Of a DNA stretch of 64,000 bases, positions 24,563-33,274 are shown in pieces; positions within the stretch are counted from its first letter, which is position 1; every line of letters begins with the position of its first letter. The translations under genes and the position numbers were made by a program. The DNA is from an uncultured Oscillospiraceae bacterium. GTDB taxonomy: Bacteria; Bacillota; Clostridia; Oscillospirales; Oscillospiraceae. The notes under the pieces are model-generated. The model was not told where the DNA came from. It worked only from the letters and a program-made list of their open reading frames with translations, and ran no database searches. The stretch covers positions 1 to 64,000 of the forward strand of contig CANRFA010000002.1 of the NCBI GenBank assembly GCA_947629775.1, written 5' to 3'.

Positions 24563-27500
24563 CTATTTGAGCACCACATTGCTGCTCCCCAGCTTCTGGC
24601 GCAGTTCTTCCAGAAGAGCATTGTGGAAGAGGCAGGTGGTGGTGAGACGCTTTCGGGTATCCCGGAAGAAGAGGATGCACTGGTTTCGACCGGGGAAGAA
24701 GGAGAGGATCAGGGAAACCCGGCGGAAGAGCGGGTCGGCCTGGCTGGGCAGCTGCAGGTAGAGGCGGCTGGCCGCGGAACCGGTGCCCGCCGGCGGGGGC
24801 GGTTCGGAGGGACGGAACGGAGCGGAAGCCTGGGAAGAGGAGCGGGAAGAAGCGGGGGCCGGCGTGGAAGACCGGGAATACGACCGGGCCGGAGGTTCGT
24901 CCCAGGGAATCGGTTCGCTGGGGGCCTGGACGGGTGCGGGACCTTCCAGAGACTGCAGGGAATCCACCATCAGCTGAGGGGCCTTTTCATCCCGCACGGA
25001 GATTTTGCCGACCGCCGCCAGGATGGCGTTGTCGTGGAGAATATCGGCGCTTGCGTCCAGAACCCGGGCGAAACAGAGAGCCTCCAGGGAGCCGGTTTCG
25101 TCTTCCAGCGTCACATAGGACATGGGCGTATTGTTGCGGGTCATGCGGGAATGGGAGGCGGTGACCACGCCGGCGATGGTCAGGCGCTGGTTGTCCTGGT
25201 AGATCCGGGGGCCGTCCTCCCTGGCAAAATCCGCCAGCAGGCTCCCGATGGGGACCGCCCCCAGACGGCGGACGGCGTCCTTGTAATGTTCCATGGGATG
25301 ACCGGAGAGGTAGAGGCCGGTGACTTCCCGCTCCATGCGGATCATCTCCTGGGGTGTGAACTCCGGAAGATCCGGCAGTTCCACGTCCGGCAGAGCGCTC
25401 TCGCCGGTGGGGGTGCTCATGCTGAAGAGGTTCATCTGCCCCTCCAGATTGTGTCTGCGGGTTACCACCAGGTTGTCCAGCACCTGCCCGAAGACGTTGA
25501 TCAGCTGGGAACGGCGGCAGCCCATGTGGTCGAAGGCGCCGCTCTTGATGAGACTCTCCAGTACCCGGCGGTTCAGGTCGTGGTCCATCATCCGGGAGCA
25601 GAAGTCCAGGAACCCGGTGAAGGGACCGCCCAGTTTCCGCTCTTCCAGCAGGCCCTGAATCACGGGACGTCCCACGCCCTTGAGGGCCACCAGGCCGAAG
25701 CGGATTCCCCCCGGTACCACGGTGAAGTCGGCGTCGGACTCGTTCACGTCCGGCGGCAGCAGTGCGATACCCATGTTGCGGCATTCGGTGATGTACTCCG
25801 CGATCTTTTCCGAAGAGCCCAGGACGGAGGTGAGCAGGGCGGCCATGTACTCCTTCGGGTAGTGGCATTTGAACCAGGCGGTCTGGTAGGCCACGATGGC
25901 GTAGCAGACGGAGTGAGCCTTGTTGAAGGCGTACTCGGCGAAGGCGTCGATCTCCGCGTAGATGGCCTTGGCGGCCTCCTCGCTGACCCCGTTGGCTACG
26001 CAGCCGGGGATGTTGCGCTCCGGATCGCCGTAGATGAAGGAGACCTGTTCCTTTTCGATCTCCGCACGCTTCTTTTTGCTCATGGCCCGGCGGACCATGT
26101 CGGCCTGTCCCAGGGAGTAGCCGGCCAGCTGCTGGAAGATCTGCAGGACCTGCTCCTGGTAGACGATGCAGCCGTAAGTGACGGAGAGAATGGGAATCAG
26201 CTTGGGATCCTTGTAGGTCACCATGCTGGGGTTCTGCTTACAGGCGACAAAGCGGGGGATGGAGTCCATGGGACCGGGGCGGTAGAGGGCGATGATGGCG
26301 CAGATGTCCTCGATGCTCTGGGGCTTGAGGCTGGTGCATACGCCGGTCATGCCGGTGGATTCCATCTGGAAGATGCCGGAGGTGCGCCCGTCGGACAGCA
26401 TGCGGTAGACGGCCGGGTCGTCTTCCGGGATCTGAGAGAGCTGGAAGCCGGGATTGCGCCGGCGGACCATCTGTACGGCGTCGTCCAGAATCGTCAGGTT
26501 CCGAAGCCCCAGGAAGTCCATTTTCAGAAGCCCCAGTTCTTCCAGGGTGGTCATGATGTACTGTGTCACCGGGGTGCCGTCGTTGGTGGCCAGGGGGACG
26601 TAATCCACCACCGGCAGCCGGGTAATGACCACGCCGGCGGCGTGGGTGGAGGTGTTGCGGGGCATGCCCTCCAGAGCCATGGCCATATCCACGATGCGCT
26701 TTACCTGGGGATCTCCGTCGTAGGCGTCTTTGAAGGGCTTGGAGAGGTTCAGACAGTCCTTCAGGGTGATATGCAGAGCCCCCGGCCCGCTGGGGATCTT
26801 CTTGGCCAGAGCGTCTGCGTCGCTGTAAGGGTAATTCATCACCCGGGCCACGTCCCGGATGGCGGCCCGGGCCATCATGGTGCCGAAGGTCACGATCTGG
26901 GCGACGTGGTCCGCGCCGTATTTCCGGGTGACGTAATCGATGACCTCCTGCCGGCGACGGATGCAGAAGTCGATGTCGATATCGGGCATGGTCACCCGGG
27001 CGGGATTCAGGAAGCGTTCGAAGTAGAGTCCGTAGCGCATGGGTTCCACATCGGTGATGTTCAGGCAGTAGGAGACCATGGAGCCGGCGGCGGAGCCGCG
27101 GCCCGGACCCACGGGGATGCCGTTGCTTTTGGCGAAGGCGATGAAGTCGGAGACAATGAGGAAGTAGTCCACGAAGCCCATGCGGCGGATCATGTCCATC
27201 TCAAACTGCAGCCGCTTCTGATACTCTTCCGAGGCACCGGGATAGCGGCGGCGGAAGCCCTCCCGGCACAGATGGTCGAAGTAGGCGTCGCTGCTGGTCC
27301 AGCCCTCCGGCAGCTGGAAGGCGGGCAGGTGGTGGACGCCGAACTGAAAGTCCACGTTGCACAGTTCCGCGATCTTCGCGGTGTTGTCGATGGCCTCCGG
27401 ACACCAGGGAAAGAGGGCGCGCATCTCCTCTTCGGACTTGACGTAGAACTCTTTGGAGGCGAAGCGCATCCGGTTGGGGTCGTCCAGGGTTTTTCCGGTC

Positions 27501-28177
27501 TGGATGCACAGGAGTACGTCCTGCATCTCAGCGTCCTGCTGGCGCAGGTAGTGGGCGTCGTTGGTGGCGATCAGAGGAATCCCGGTCTCCTCGTGCAGCC
27601 GCAGCAGTTCCGCGTTGACCTGCTTCTGTTCGGCGATGCCATGGTCCTGCATCTCCAGGTAGTAGCCGTCCTCCCCGAACAGATCCCGCATTTCCAGGGC
27701 GAACCGCTTCGCCTCCTCGTAGCGCCCGTTCAGCAGCAGACGGGGCAGCTCGCCGGCGAGGCAGGCGGAGCAGGCGATGAGCCCGGAGGCGTGCTGCCGC
27801 AGCAGGTCCATGTCGATCCGGGGCCTGTTGTAGAAACCCTCCAGGTAGGCCTGGGAGACCATGTAGGACAGATTCCGGTAGCCCTCCTCGTTGCGGCACA
27901 GGAGCACCAGATGCCGGGACTCCCAGTCCAGTTCGCGGACCTTCTGGAAGCGGGTCCGGCCCCGGGGAGCCACGTAGACTTCGCAGCCGATGATGGGTTT
28001 GACCCCCGCCTTTTTGCAGGAGCGGTAGAAGTCGATGACGCCGTACATACAGCCGTGGTCTGTGATGGCGACCGCCGTCTGCCCCAGACTCCGGACGTAT
28101 TCCGGAAGCTGCTTAATGCGACAGGCGCCGTCCAGCAGTGAGAATTCCGTATGGAGATGCAGGTGGACAAAGGACAT
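24563..28177 (-). CDS. dnaE: DNA polymerase III alpha subunit (DnaE)
   Basis: The replicative-family C polymerase. 1204 residues. Order: PHP domain at the start (VHLHLHTEFSLLDGACRI, about 4-21, with intact metal-binding histidines); palm with the catalytic acidic motif MPDIDIDFCIRRR near 395; thumb and fingers (AYQTAWFKCHYPKEYMAALL near 770); helix-hairpin-helix (FGLVALKGVG); OB-fold (LTIAGVVTASHSRMTRNNTP); then a Pro/Ser/Ala-rich linker of ~60 residues and a short C-terminal domain. Low-GC Firmicutes usually pair DnaE with PolC; PolC is not in this window. ATG 28177 has AAAGGAGGT. It is the distal gene of the murB-to-dnaE series, all on the same strand. Confidence 0.96.
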   Translation of the reverse strand: MSFVHLHLHTEFSLLDGACRIKQLPEYVRSLGQTAVAITDHGCMYGVIDFYRSCKKAGVKPIIGCEVYVAPRGRTRFQKVRELDWESRHLVLLCRNEEGYRNLSYMVSQAYLEGFYNRPRIDMDLLRQHASGLIACSACLAGELPRLLLNGRYEEAKRFALEMRDLFGEDGYYLEMQDHGIAEQKQVNAELLRLHEETGIPLIATNDAHYLRQQDAEMQDVLLCIQTGKTLDDPNRMRFASKEFYVKSEEEMRALFPWCPEAIDNTAKIAELCNVDFQFGVHHLPAFQLPEGWTSSDAYFDHLCREGFRRRYPGASEEYQKRLQFEMDMIRRMGFVDYFLIVSDFIAFAKSNGIPVGPGRGSAAGSMVSYCLNITDVEPMRYGLYFERFLNPARVTMPDIDIDFCIRRRQEVIDYVTRKYGADHVAQIVTFGTMMARAAIRDVARVMNYPYSDADALAKKIPSGPGALHITLKDCLNLSKPFKDAYDGDPQVKRIVDMAMALEGMPRNTSTHAAGVVITRLPVVDYVPLATNDGTPVTQYIMTTLEELGLLKMDFLGLRNLTILDDAVQMVRRRNPGFQLSQIPEDDPAVYRMLSDGRTSGIFQMESTGMTGVCTSLKPQSIEDICAIIALYRPGPMDSIPRFVACKQNPSMVTYKDPKLIPILSVTYGCIVYQEQVLQIFQQLAGYSLGQADMVRRAMSKKKRAEIEKEQVSFIYGDPERNIPGCVANGVSEEAAKAIYAEIDAFAEYAFNKAHSVCYAIVAYQTAWFKCHYPKEYMAALLTSVLGSSEKIAEYITECRNMGIALLPPDVNESDADFTVVPGGIRFGLVALKGVGRPVIQGLLEERKLGGPFTGFLDFCSRMMDHDLNRRVLESLIKSGAFDHMGCRRSQLINVFGQVLDNLVVTRRHNLEGQMNLFSMSTPTGESALPDVELPDLPEFTPQEMIRMEREVTGLYLSGHPMEHYKDAVRRLGAVPIGSLLADFAREDGPRIYQDNQRLTIAGVVTASHSRMTRNNTPMSYVTLEDETGSLEALCFARVLDASADILHDNAILAAVGKISVRDEKAPQLMVDSLQSLEGPAPVQAPSEPIPWDEPPARSYSRSSTPAPASSRSSSQASAPFRPSEPPPPAGTGSAASRLYLQLPSQADPLFRRVSLILSFFPGRNQCILFFRDTRKRLTTTCLFHNALLEELRQKLGSSNVVLK

Positions 28178-28282
28178 GGGAAAACCTCCTTTTCGTGTGG
28201 TTGGGAGAGGGGGCGGGAACGACAAAGGCGCAGGGGAAATCCCTGCGTCCTGGTCGGAAGATGCGATATGGGGAAAGGGCTG

Positions 28283-28783
28283 TCAGATTCCGGCACGGTT
28301 CGGGGAATTTCCCGCCTGACGCAGCGCCTCGCCTGTCAGGCGGTAGAGGGTCCAGTCCGCCAGGGGCGTCGCCCCCATGCGTTTTGTGTAAAAGTCGATG
28401 GATGGTCGGTTCCAGTCCAGGCAGGCCCATTCGAGACGCGGACAGCCCCGCTCCACGGCCACCCGGGCCACCTCTTCCAGAAGGGCCCTGCCGTATCCCC
28501 GACCCCGGAAGGCGGGGAGGATGAAGAGGTCCTCCAGGTAGAGGCCGGCCTTGCCGTGGAAGGTGGAGAAGTTGTGGAAGAAAAGGGCGTATCCCACCTC
28601 TTTCCCCTCCACCACAGGGAAGATTACTTCCGCTTTCTGCCGCCGGAAGATCCATTCCCGAAGGATATCCGGGGTGGCGGTGACCTGGTCCTCCATCTGT
28701 TCATAGCGGGCCAGCGCGCGGATGAAGTCCAGAAGAAGGGTCTCGTCCCCGGGGACCGCGGGACGGAAGGAGCACTCGGGCAA
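28283..28783 (-). CDS. GNAT family N-acetyltransferase
   Basis: A 166-residue acetyl-CoA-dependent acyltransferase. The acetyl-CoA loop is LFILPAFRGRGYGRALLEEV (about 91-110), and the beta-bulge region LEWACLDWNRPSIDFYTKRM follows. The N-terminal FRPAVPGDETLLLDFIRALA and overall pattern resemble the diamine/thialysine acetyltransferase branch (SSAT-like), which acetylates polyamines or related amines, but the substrate cannot be settled from motifs. It lies between the small membrane protein gene and dnaE with short gaps. Confidence 0.87.
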   Translation of the reverse strand: MPECSFRPAVPGDETLLLDFIRALARYEQMEDQVTATPDILREWIFRRQKAEVIFPVVEGKEVGYALFFHNFSTFHGKAGLYLEDLFILPAFRGRGYGRALLEEVARVAVERGCPRLEWACLDWNRPSIDFYTKRMGATPLADWTLYRLTGEALRQAGNSPNRAGI

Positions 28784-28818
28784 GGGAAATTCCTCCTTGT
28801 TCGGGCCTTGGCGGGGCC

Positions 28819-29271
28819 TCAGAGATATTTTTTTGGCAGGGGCAGACTCTCCAGAAAGGACATGGCGGCCTCGAAGTTCCGGGCCTCCCGCCAGGATGCG
28901 GGAATCACGGCCAGAACCCGATTCCCCTTCTGCAGCCGGGCGGCCACGTCCTGCAGCCCCAGACCCGCGGTCCAGCGGCGACGGGAGCGGCTGCGGCGCA
29001 GAAGCAGCAGATCCGCGTCCGCATAGAGGCAGACCGTGCGGGAGAAGGGCACAGAGACGATGAGCCGGTCCTCTTTCAGGGTAATGACGCAGCGCTTCTG
29101 GTACTGAAAGAGCAGGAGCGAACCCGCCAGGGCCAGCGCGCCGGCGGCCGCCGGAAGCGGAAGCCCCGCGGCGGCGCCCAGCACCAGGGCCAGCAGGGAG
29201 AAGAAGGAGAGAAACATGGCGGGCAGCACCAGGACGGCCTCCGGAGGCCGCAGTTCAATGGGCGGCCGCAT
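28819..29271 (-). CDS. Small membrane protein overlapping whiA (unassigned)
   Basis: A 150-residue protein with two adjacent hydrophobic segments (about 14-55), then a soluble Arg-rich part (LLLLRRSRSRRRW) and a C-terminal ~40 residues that may form a small PH-like or beta domain. I do not recognise the family. It starts 17 bp inside the end of whiA, so it is probably co-expressed with it. It is placed between whiA and the acetyltransferase in an otherwise conserved cluster. Codon use matches the neighbours, which argues for a real gene. Confidence 0.6.
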   Translation of the reverse strand: MRPPIELRPPEAVLVLPAMFLSFFSLLALVLGAAAGLPLPAAAGALALAGSLLLFQYQKRCVITLKEDRLIVSVPFSRTVCLYADADLLLLRRSRSRRRWTAGLGLQDVAARLQKGNRVLAVIPASWREARNFEAAMSFLESLPLPKKYL

Positions 29272-30169
29272 CCGACTGTCCTTCCCGGCTCAGCTCCAGC
29301 AGCTTGCGCAGCCGGTGGTTGAATGCGGATTTGGAGACGGGCGGGTCGCAGCGCTCGGCCAGCTGGGCCAGGGTTTCCGATGGATGTTCCCGCCGCAGCC
29401 GGGCGGCCTCCCGCAGCTTGTCCGGCAGCTTTTCCAGTTCTCCCCGAGCTTCCAGACGGGCGATGGCCCTGCGGTGAGCGAAGGCGGCCTCCACCGCCTT
29501 GTCCACATTGGCGGCGTCGCAGTTGACCCGGCGGTTGACGCTGCCCCGGAGGTCCTTCTCCAGGCGGGTGGACATGAGTTCCATGGCGCTCAAAGGGGCC
29601 CCGATGGCGGTGAGAAAGTCCGCCACCCGGTCGCTCTGCTTGAAATAGATGATGGCGCAGCCCTTCCGGCGGCCCAGCTTGGGCTCCTGGTTCATCTCCC
29701 ACATGAGGGCCTTCATCTCCCGCCCCACGCTCAGGTGGGTGGTGGTCAGCTCCAGGTGGTAGCTGCGCAGGGGGTCCGTGACGGAACCGCCGGAGAGAAA
29801 GCAGCCCCGAAGGAACGCGGCCTTGCAGCAGTCTTCTTCCAGGACGGCAAAGTTGATGTGGTGGGCCAGATCGCCCGGATCCCGGCCATAGACGTCGAGA
29901 ATGGAGTGCACTTTGAGGGAATCCGTCATACGGAAGATCTTTTTCCCGTCCGCCCCCTCGGGAAGGGCGTCGAAGGAGAGGCGAAAGGCCTTGCGGAAGA
30001 GAGTCGGAAGACGGCCGGCAAAAGCGTCGTTCTCCGTGACGATCCGGATTTCGTCTGCGGAAAAGGTATTGCCGCACAGAAGAACCCCGTAGGCCTCGGC
30101 CTGGGCGCAGCACTTGCGGGAGACGGAAAGGCGGCACAGCTCGTTTTTCACCCGCTCGGAAAAGGTCAC
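29255..30169 (-). CDS. whiA: DNA-binding protein WhiA
   Basis: 304 residues. WhiA proteins join a LAGLIDADG homing-endonuclease-like domain, catalytically inert, to a C-terminal helix-turn-helix; they control sporulation septation in actinomycetes and influence division and chromosome segregation in Firmicutes. N-terminal WhiA motifs: FSERVKNELCRLSVSRKCC, GVLLCGNTFSADE and CFLSGGSVTDP. The C-terminal HTH reads HPSETLAQLAERCDPPVSKS followed by NHRLRKLLELS. It is 4 bp after yvcK, the classic rapZ-yvcK-whiA order. Confidence 0.96.
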   Translation of the reverse strand: MTFSERVKNELCRLSVSRKCCAQAEAYGVLLCGNTFSADEIRIVTENDAFAGRLPTLFRKAFRLSFDALPEGADGKKIFRMTDSLKVHSILDVYGRDPGDLAHHINFAVLEEDCCKAAFLRGCFLSGGSVTDPLRSYHLELTTTHLSVGREMKALMWEMNQEPKLGRRKGCAIIYFKQSDRVADFLTAIGAPLSAMELMSTRLEKDLRGSVNRRVNCDAANVDKAVEAAFAHRRAIARLEARGELEKLPDKLREAARLRREHPSETLAQLAERCDPPVSKSAFNHRLRKLLELSREGQSDAAAH

Positions 30170-30173
30170 CTCG

Positions 30174-31214
30174 TTACACCTCCAGAATGTACCTCCGCTT
30201 GCCCCGGAAGATGCGTACGGCCCGCTGGCGGTAGATGGCGAGGATGGCCTCGGCCAGCCGGTCCGGGTCGTGGCGGGCGAAGCTGCCCGACGGATCCGCC
30301 ACCGGGCACTCTACCAGAGCCAGCCCCATAGCCTCGATGCGCTCCCGGTCCAGTGGCAGGGGAACGGCGTCCTCCTGCCGGTACCGGTCCAGCAGGTCCG
30401 GCTGTACGGGGGCGGAGTTGGCCAGACAGATGTCCACCAGTCCCGGTTCCCCGTGGGAGAGAAGGGCCTCCAGGTGGTCTCCGGCGGTGTAGCCTTCCGT
30501 CTCTCCGTCCTGGGTCATGATGTTGCAGATGTAGATTTTGGGCGCGCGGGCCTGGACGATGGCGTCCGAGACGCCGTCCACCAGCAGATTGGGAATGATG
30601 CTGGTGTAGAGACTGCCGGGGCCCAGCAGAATCAGGTCCGCCTCCGCGATGGCCTCCAGGGCGGCGGGCAGGGGAGCGGGGCGGGGCGGAATGAGCTCCA
30701 CCCGCTGAATACGGCAGTCCTGCTCCTTTTTGAAGCTGAAGATGCGGGATTCGCCCACCACCCGGGTTCCGTTTTCAAAGATGGCCTCCAGCTGCACGTC
30801 GGCGCTGGTGACGGGAATTACCTTGCCCGTGATGGCGAGAACCTGGCTCATCTCGGTGACCGCTTCCTCGAAGGAGCCGGTGATGCCGTTGAGAGCGGCC
30901 AGGATCAGGTTGCCGAAACTCTGGCCAGCCAGGGAGCCTTCCGTGAAGCGGTATGTCAGCAGTTTCTGCATGATGGGCTCCGTGTTGGCCAGCGCCTCCA
31001 TGCAGTGGCGGATGTCTCCCGGGGGAGGCATGCCGATGTCCCGGCGCAGCATGCCGGAGCCGCCCCCGTCGTCGGCGACCGTGACGATGGCGGTCAGATT
31101 CTTTGTGTACTTCTTCAGACCCCGCAGCATGGTGGACAGGCCCGTGCCGCCGCCAACGGCGACGATCTTCGGACCCCGCTCCCACTGCTGCAGGGACGGA
31201 TATGATGTCGGCAT
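30174..31214 (-). CDS. yvcK: YvcK/CofD-like gluconeogenesis factor
   Basis: 346 residues of the CofD-like nucleotide-sugar-binding fold. YvcK in B. subtilis is needed for growth on gluconeogenic carbon and for cell-shape control, and it binds UDP-sugars. Motifs: KIVAVGGGTGLSTMLRGLKK (about 16-35), VADDGGGSGMLRRD, GDIRHCMEALA and LGPGSLYTSIIPNLLVDG. ATG 31214 follows GAGGTAA at about 8 bp. It is third in the murB-rapZ-yvcK-whiA run, next to peptidoglycan and RNA-decay regulators, consistent with a role in cell-wall precursor flux. Confidence 0.95.
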   Translation of the reverse strand: MPTSYPSLQQWERGPKIVAVGGGTGLSTMLRGLKKYTKNLTAIVTVADDGGGSGMLRRDIGMPPPGDIRHCMEALANTEPIMQKLLTYRFTEGSLAGQSFGNLILAALNGITGSFEEAVTEMSQVLAITGKVIPVTSADVQLEAIFENGTRVVGESRIFSFKKEQDCRIQRVELIPPRPAPLPAALEAIAEADLILLGPGSLYTSIIPNLLVDGVSDAIVQARAPKIYICNIMTQDGETEGYTAGDHLEALLSHGEPGLVDICLANSAPVQPDLLDRYRQEDAVPLPLDRERIEAMGLALVECPVADPSGSFARHDPDRLAEAILAIYRQRAVRIFRGKRRYILEV

Positions 31215-31266
31215 ATGCCGTTACCTCGTTCCTTGCGATCTTATTCCGGGCGAAGGCCCGGGGAAA

Positions 31267-32130
31267 TCAGGAGCGGCCCAGATCCCGATGGCTCTCGTTT
31301 ACTGTCCAGCCGGCGGCGCGGATGTCCTCCGCCAGGGCGTGGGCGATGGCCACCGAGCGGTGATGGCCGCCGGTACAGCCCACGGAGAGCACCAGAGCGG
31401 TCTTTCCCTCCTCTTCGTAACGGGGGAGAAGCCAGGAGAGCAGGTTCCAGGTGCGCTGCAGGAATTCGCCGGTGGCGGGGCTGGCGAAGACATAGTCCCG
31501 CACCGGAGCGTCCAGACCCGTATGGGTCCGAAGTTCCGCCACATAGAAGGGATTGGGCAGGAAGCGGACGTCCAGCACCAGGTCGGATTCCATGGGAATG
31601 CCGTGTTTGAAGCCGAAGGAAATCACCTTGACGTCCATGCGTCCGTCTGCCCCTCCCGGCCGTCCGAAGAGACGGCGCAGTTCTCCCTTCAGCTTGGCCG
31701 TCGAAAGGTTGGTGGTGTTGACGATGTAGTCGGCCCGTTCCCGGACCGGGGCGAGCATCCTCCACTCCATGGCGAGGGCAGCTTCCAGACTGGTCGCGCT
31801 GCCCTCCAGGGGGTGGGAGCGGCGGGATTCCTTGTAGCGCTGGATGATGACCTTGGGATCCGCCTCCATGAAGAGGATCCGGCAGGGGCACTTCATTTTT
31901 TCCAGGCTGTCCAGGGCGTGAAAGAGTCCCTCGAAACTGGTGCCGCTGCGGATGTCCGTGACCAGGGCCACCCGGTCGTATTCTCCGGTGCCCGCCATGC
32001 CCAGTTCGGCGAACTTGGGAATCAGAGGGGCGGGGAGATTGTCCACGCAGAAGAAGTTCATGTCCTCCATGAAAGAGGCGGCCTTGCTTTTGCCGGCTCC
32101 GGAGACGCCGGTGATGATGACAAATTCCAT
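31267..32130 (-). CDS. rapZ: RNase adapter/nucleotide-binding protein RapZ (YvcJ)
   Basis: 287-residue P-loop protein. RapZ in E. coli binds glucosamine-6-phosphate and directs RNase E to GlmZ; YvcJ in B. subtilis hydrolyses GTP/ATP and affects competence. Walker A is ITGVSGAGKSKAA (about 6-18). The N-terminal family motif MNFFCVDNLPAPLIPKF follows, and the C-terminal domain carries SFGFKHGIP, DVRFLPNPFYV and VGCTGGHHRSV (about 246-256). It lies 102 bp after murB and 52 bp before yvcK, as in many Firmicutes. Confidence 0.95.
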   Translation of the reverse strand: MEFVIITGVSGAGKSKAASFMEDMNFFCVDNLPAPLIPKFAELGMAGTGEYDRVALVTDIRSGTSFEGLFHALDSLEKMKCPCRILFMEADPKVIIQRYKESRRSHPLEGSATSLEAALAMEWRMLAPVRERADYIVNTTNLSTAKLKGELRRLFGRPGGADGRMDVKVISFGFKHGIPMESDLVLDVRFLPNPFYVAELRTHTGLDAPVRDYVFASPATGEFLQRTWNLLSWLLPRYEEEGKTALVLSVGCTGGHHRSVAIAHALAEDIRAAGWTVNESHRDLGRS

Positions 32131-32232
32131 CCCTGATTCTCTCCTTTGTCGGGTGGGTGACGGCGGAATTTCCCCGGGTTCGGGGAGACCGGAGCGTCAC
32201 GGGTGCGGCTTCTGTCTTCTTTCCGGACCGGG

Positions 32233-33168
32233 TTACTCCGTCCGGGCGGGGGAGATTCCCACCCCGAGCAGCCGGATCTCCAGTTCCAGTTCCACGCCGG
32301 TCTGGCTGCGGACACGCCGGCGGATTTCCTCCACCAGCTCCAGGACGTCCCGGCAGGTGGCGCCGCCCCGGTTGATCACGAAACCCGCGTGCTTTTCGGA
32401 GACCTGGGCGCCGCCCACGGACAGGCCCTTGAGACCGCAGCGGTCGATGAGGGCGGCGGCAAAGTGGCCGGAGGGGCGTTTGAAGGTGCTGCCGGCGCTG
32501 GGATACTCCAGGGGCTGTTTCTCCCGCCGGCGGATGGCCAGATCGTCCATTTTTCCCTGGATGGCAGCCGGATCGCCCTCGGACAGGGTAAAGTCCGCCG
32601 CAAGAATGAGGCGGGAGCCGTCCGTAAAGGCGCTGCGGCGGTATCCCAGGGCGCATTGCGCCGCCGGGATCTCCGCCCGGGACCCGTCCGGATTCAGGAC
32701 GGAGACAGAGCGCAGGACCTGGACGATCTCCCCGCCGTAGGCGCCGGCGTTCATGGTAACGGCGCCGCCCACCGTACCGGGGATGCCGTGAGCGAACTCC
32801 AGCCCCGTCAGTTTCCGCTCCAGCGCGGCCACCGCCAGCTGGGCCAGGGAGAGGCCCGCCCCCGCCCGCAGAATTCCGGGCTCCGGCGAAGAGACGGAGC
32901 GGTCGCTGCAGCGCACCACAAAGCCGTCGTAGCCCTCATCCGAGACCAGCAGATTGGTGCCGTTGCCCAGAAAGAAGGGGACGACGCCCGCTTCCCGGGC
33001 GGCGGTAACCGCAACGCGGGCCTGGTCCGGGTCCGCGGGCAGCGCCATCAGCCGGGCGGGACCGCCGATGCGAAACGAGGTGTGGCGGCTCATGGGTTCC
33101 TGCTCCCGCAGTTCCAGGGCGGGGCAGAGACGCTTCAGGGTATCGCGCAGGGAGGCGATGTGATCCAT
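32233..33168 (-). CDS. murB: UDP-N-acetylmuramate dehydrogenase
   Basis: An FAD enzyme that reduces UDP-GlcNAc-enolpyruvate to UDP-MurNAc with NADPH in the cytoplasmic stage of peptidoglycan synthesis. 311 residues. FAD/substrate motifs: HTSFRIGGPARLM (about 29-41), LGNGTNLLVSDEGYDGFVV, and GIPGTVGGAVTMNAGAYGGE. The catalytic serine lies in PSAGSTFKRPSGHFAAALID and the glutamate in SEKHAGFVINRGGAT. The short insertion pattern suits the type II enzymes of Gram-positives. ATG 33168 has GGAGG. It heads the same-strand series to dnaE. Confidence 0.95.
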   Translation of the reverse strand: MDHIASLRDTLKRLCPALELREQEPMSRHTSFRIGGPARLMALPADPDQARVAVTAAREAGVVPFFLGNGTNLLVSDEGYDGFVVRCSDRSVSSPEPGILRAGAGLSLAQLAVAALERKLTGLEFAHGIPGTVGGAVTMNAGAYGGEIVQVLRSVSVLNPDGSRAEIPAAQCALGYRRSAFTDGSRLILAADFTLSEGDPAAIQGKMDDLAIRRREKQPLEYPSAGSTFKRPSGHFAAALIDRCGLKGLSVGGAQVSEKHAGFVINRGGATCRDVLELVEEIRRRVRSQTGVELELEIRLLGVGISPARTE

Positions 33169-33224
33169 GGACGTTCCTCCAGTCTTCCGACCGCCGAGAC
33201 CGGCCGGGACAGTTTCGTTGCTTC

Positions 33225-33233
33225 ATTATAGCA
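33225..33233 (-). promoter_or_regulatory. Extended -10 element before murB
   Basis: On the minus strand, TGCTATAAT (33233-33225), a consensus -10 with TG extension, 57 bp before the murB ATG. No convincing -35 is seen. Confidence 0.5.
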
Positions 33234-33274
33234 AAGTTCCCCGGAAAAAAGAAGAGGCAAATTCGGTCCGGCGG

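Noticed and set aside
24482-28141. A 1219-codon open frame on the plus strand, antisense to dnaE
   Set aside because: High GC removes stop codons from the opposite strand. dnaE has complete family motifs and a ribosome site; the antisense frame has none and is rich in Gly/His/Asp/Gln.
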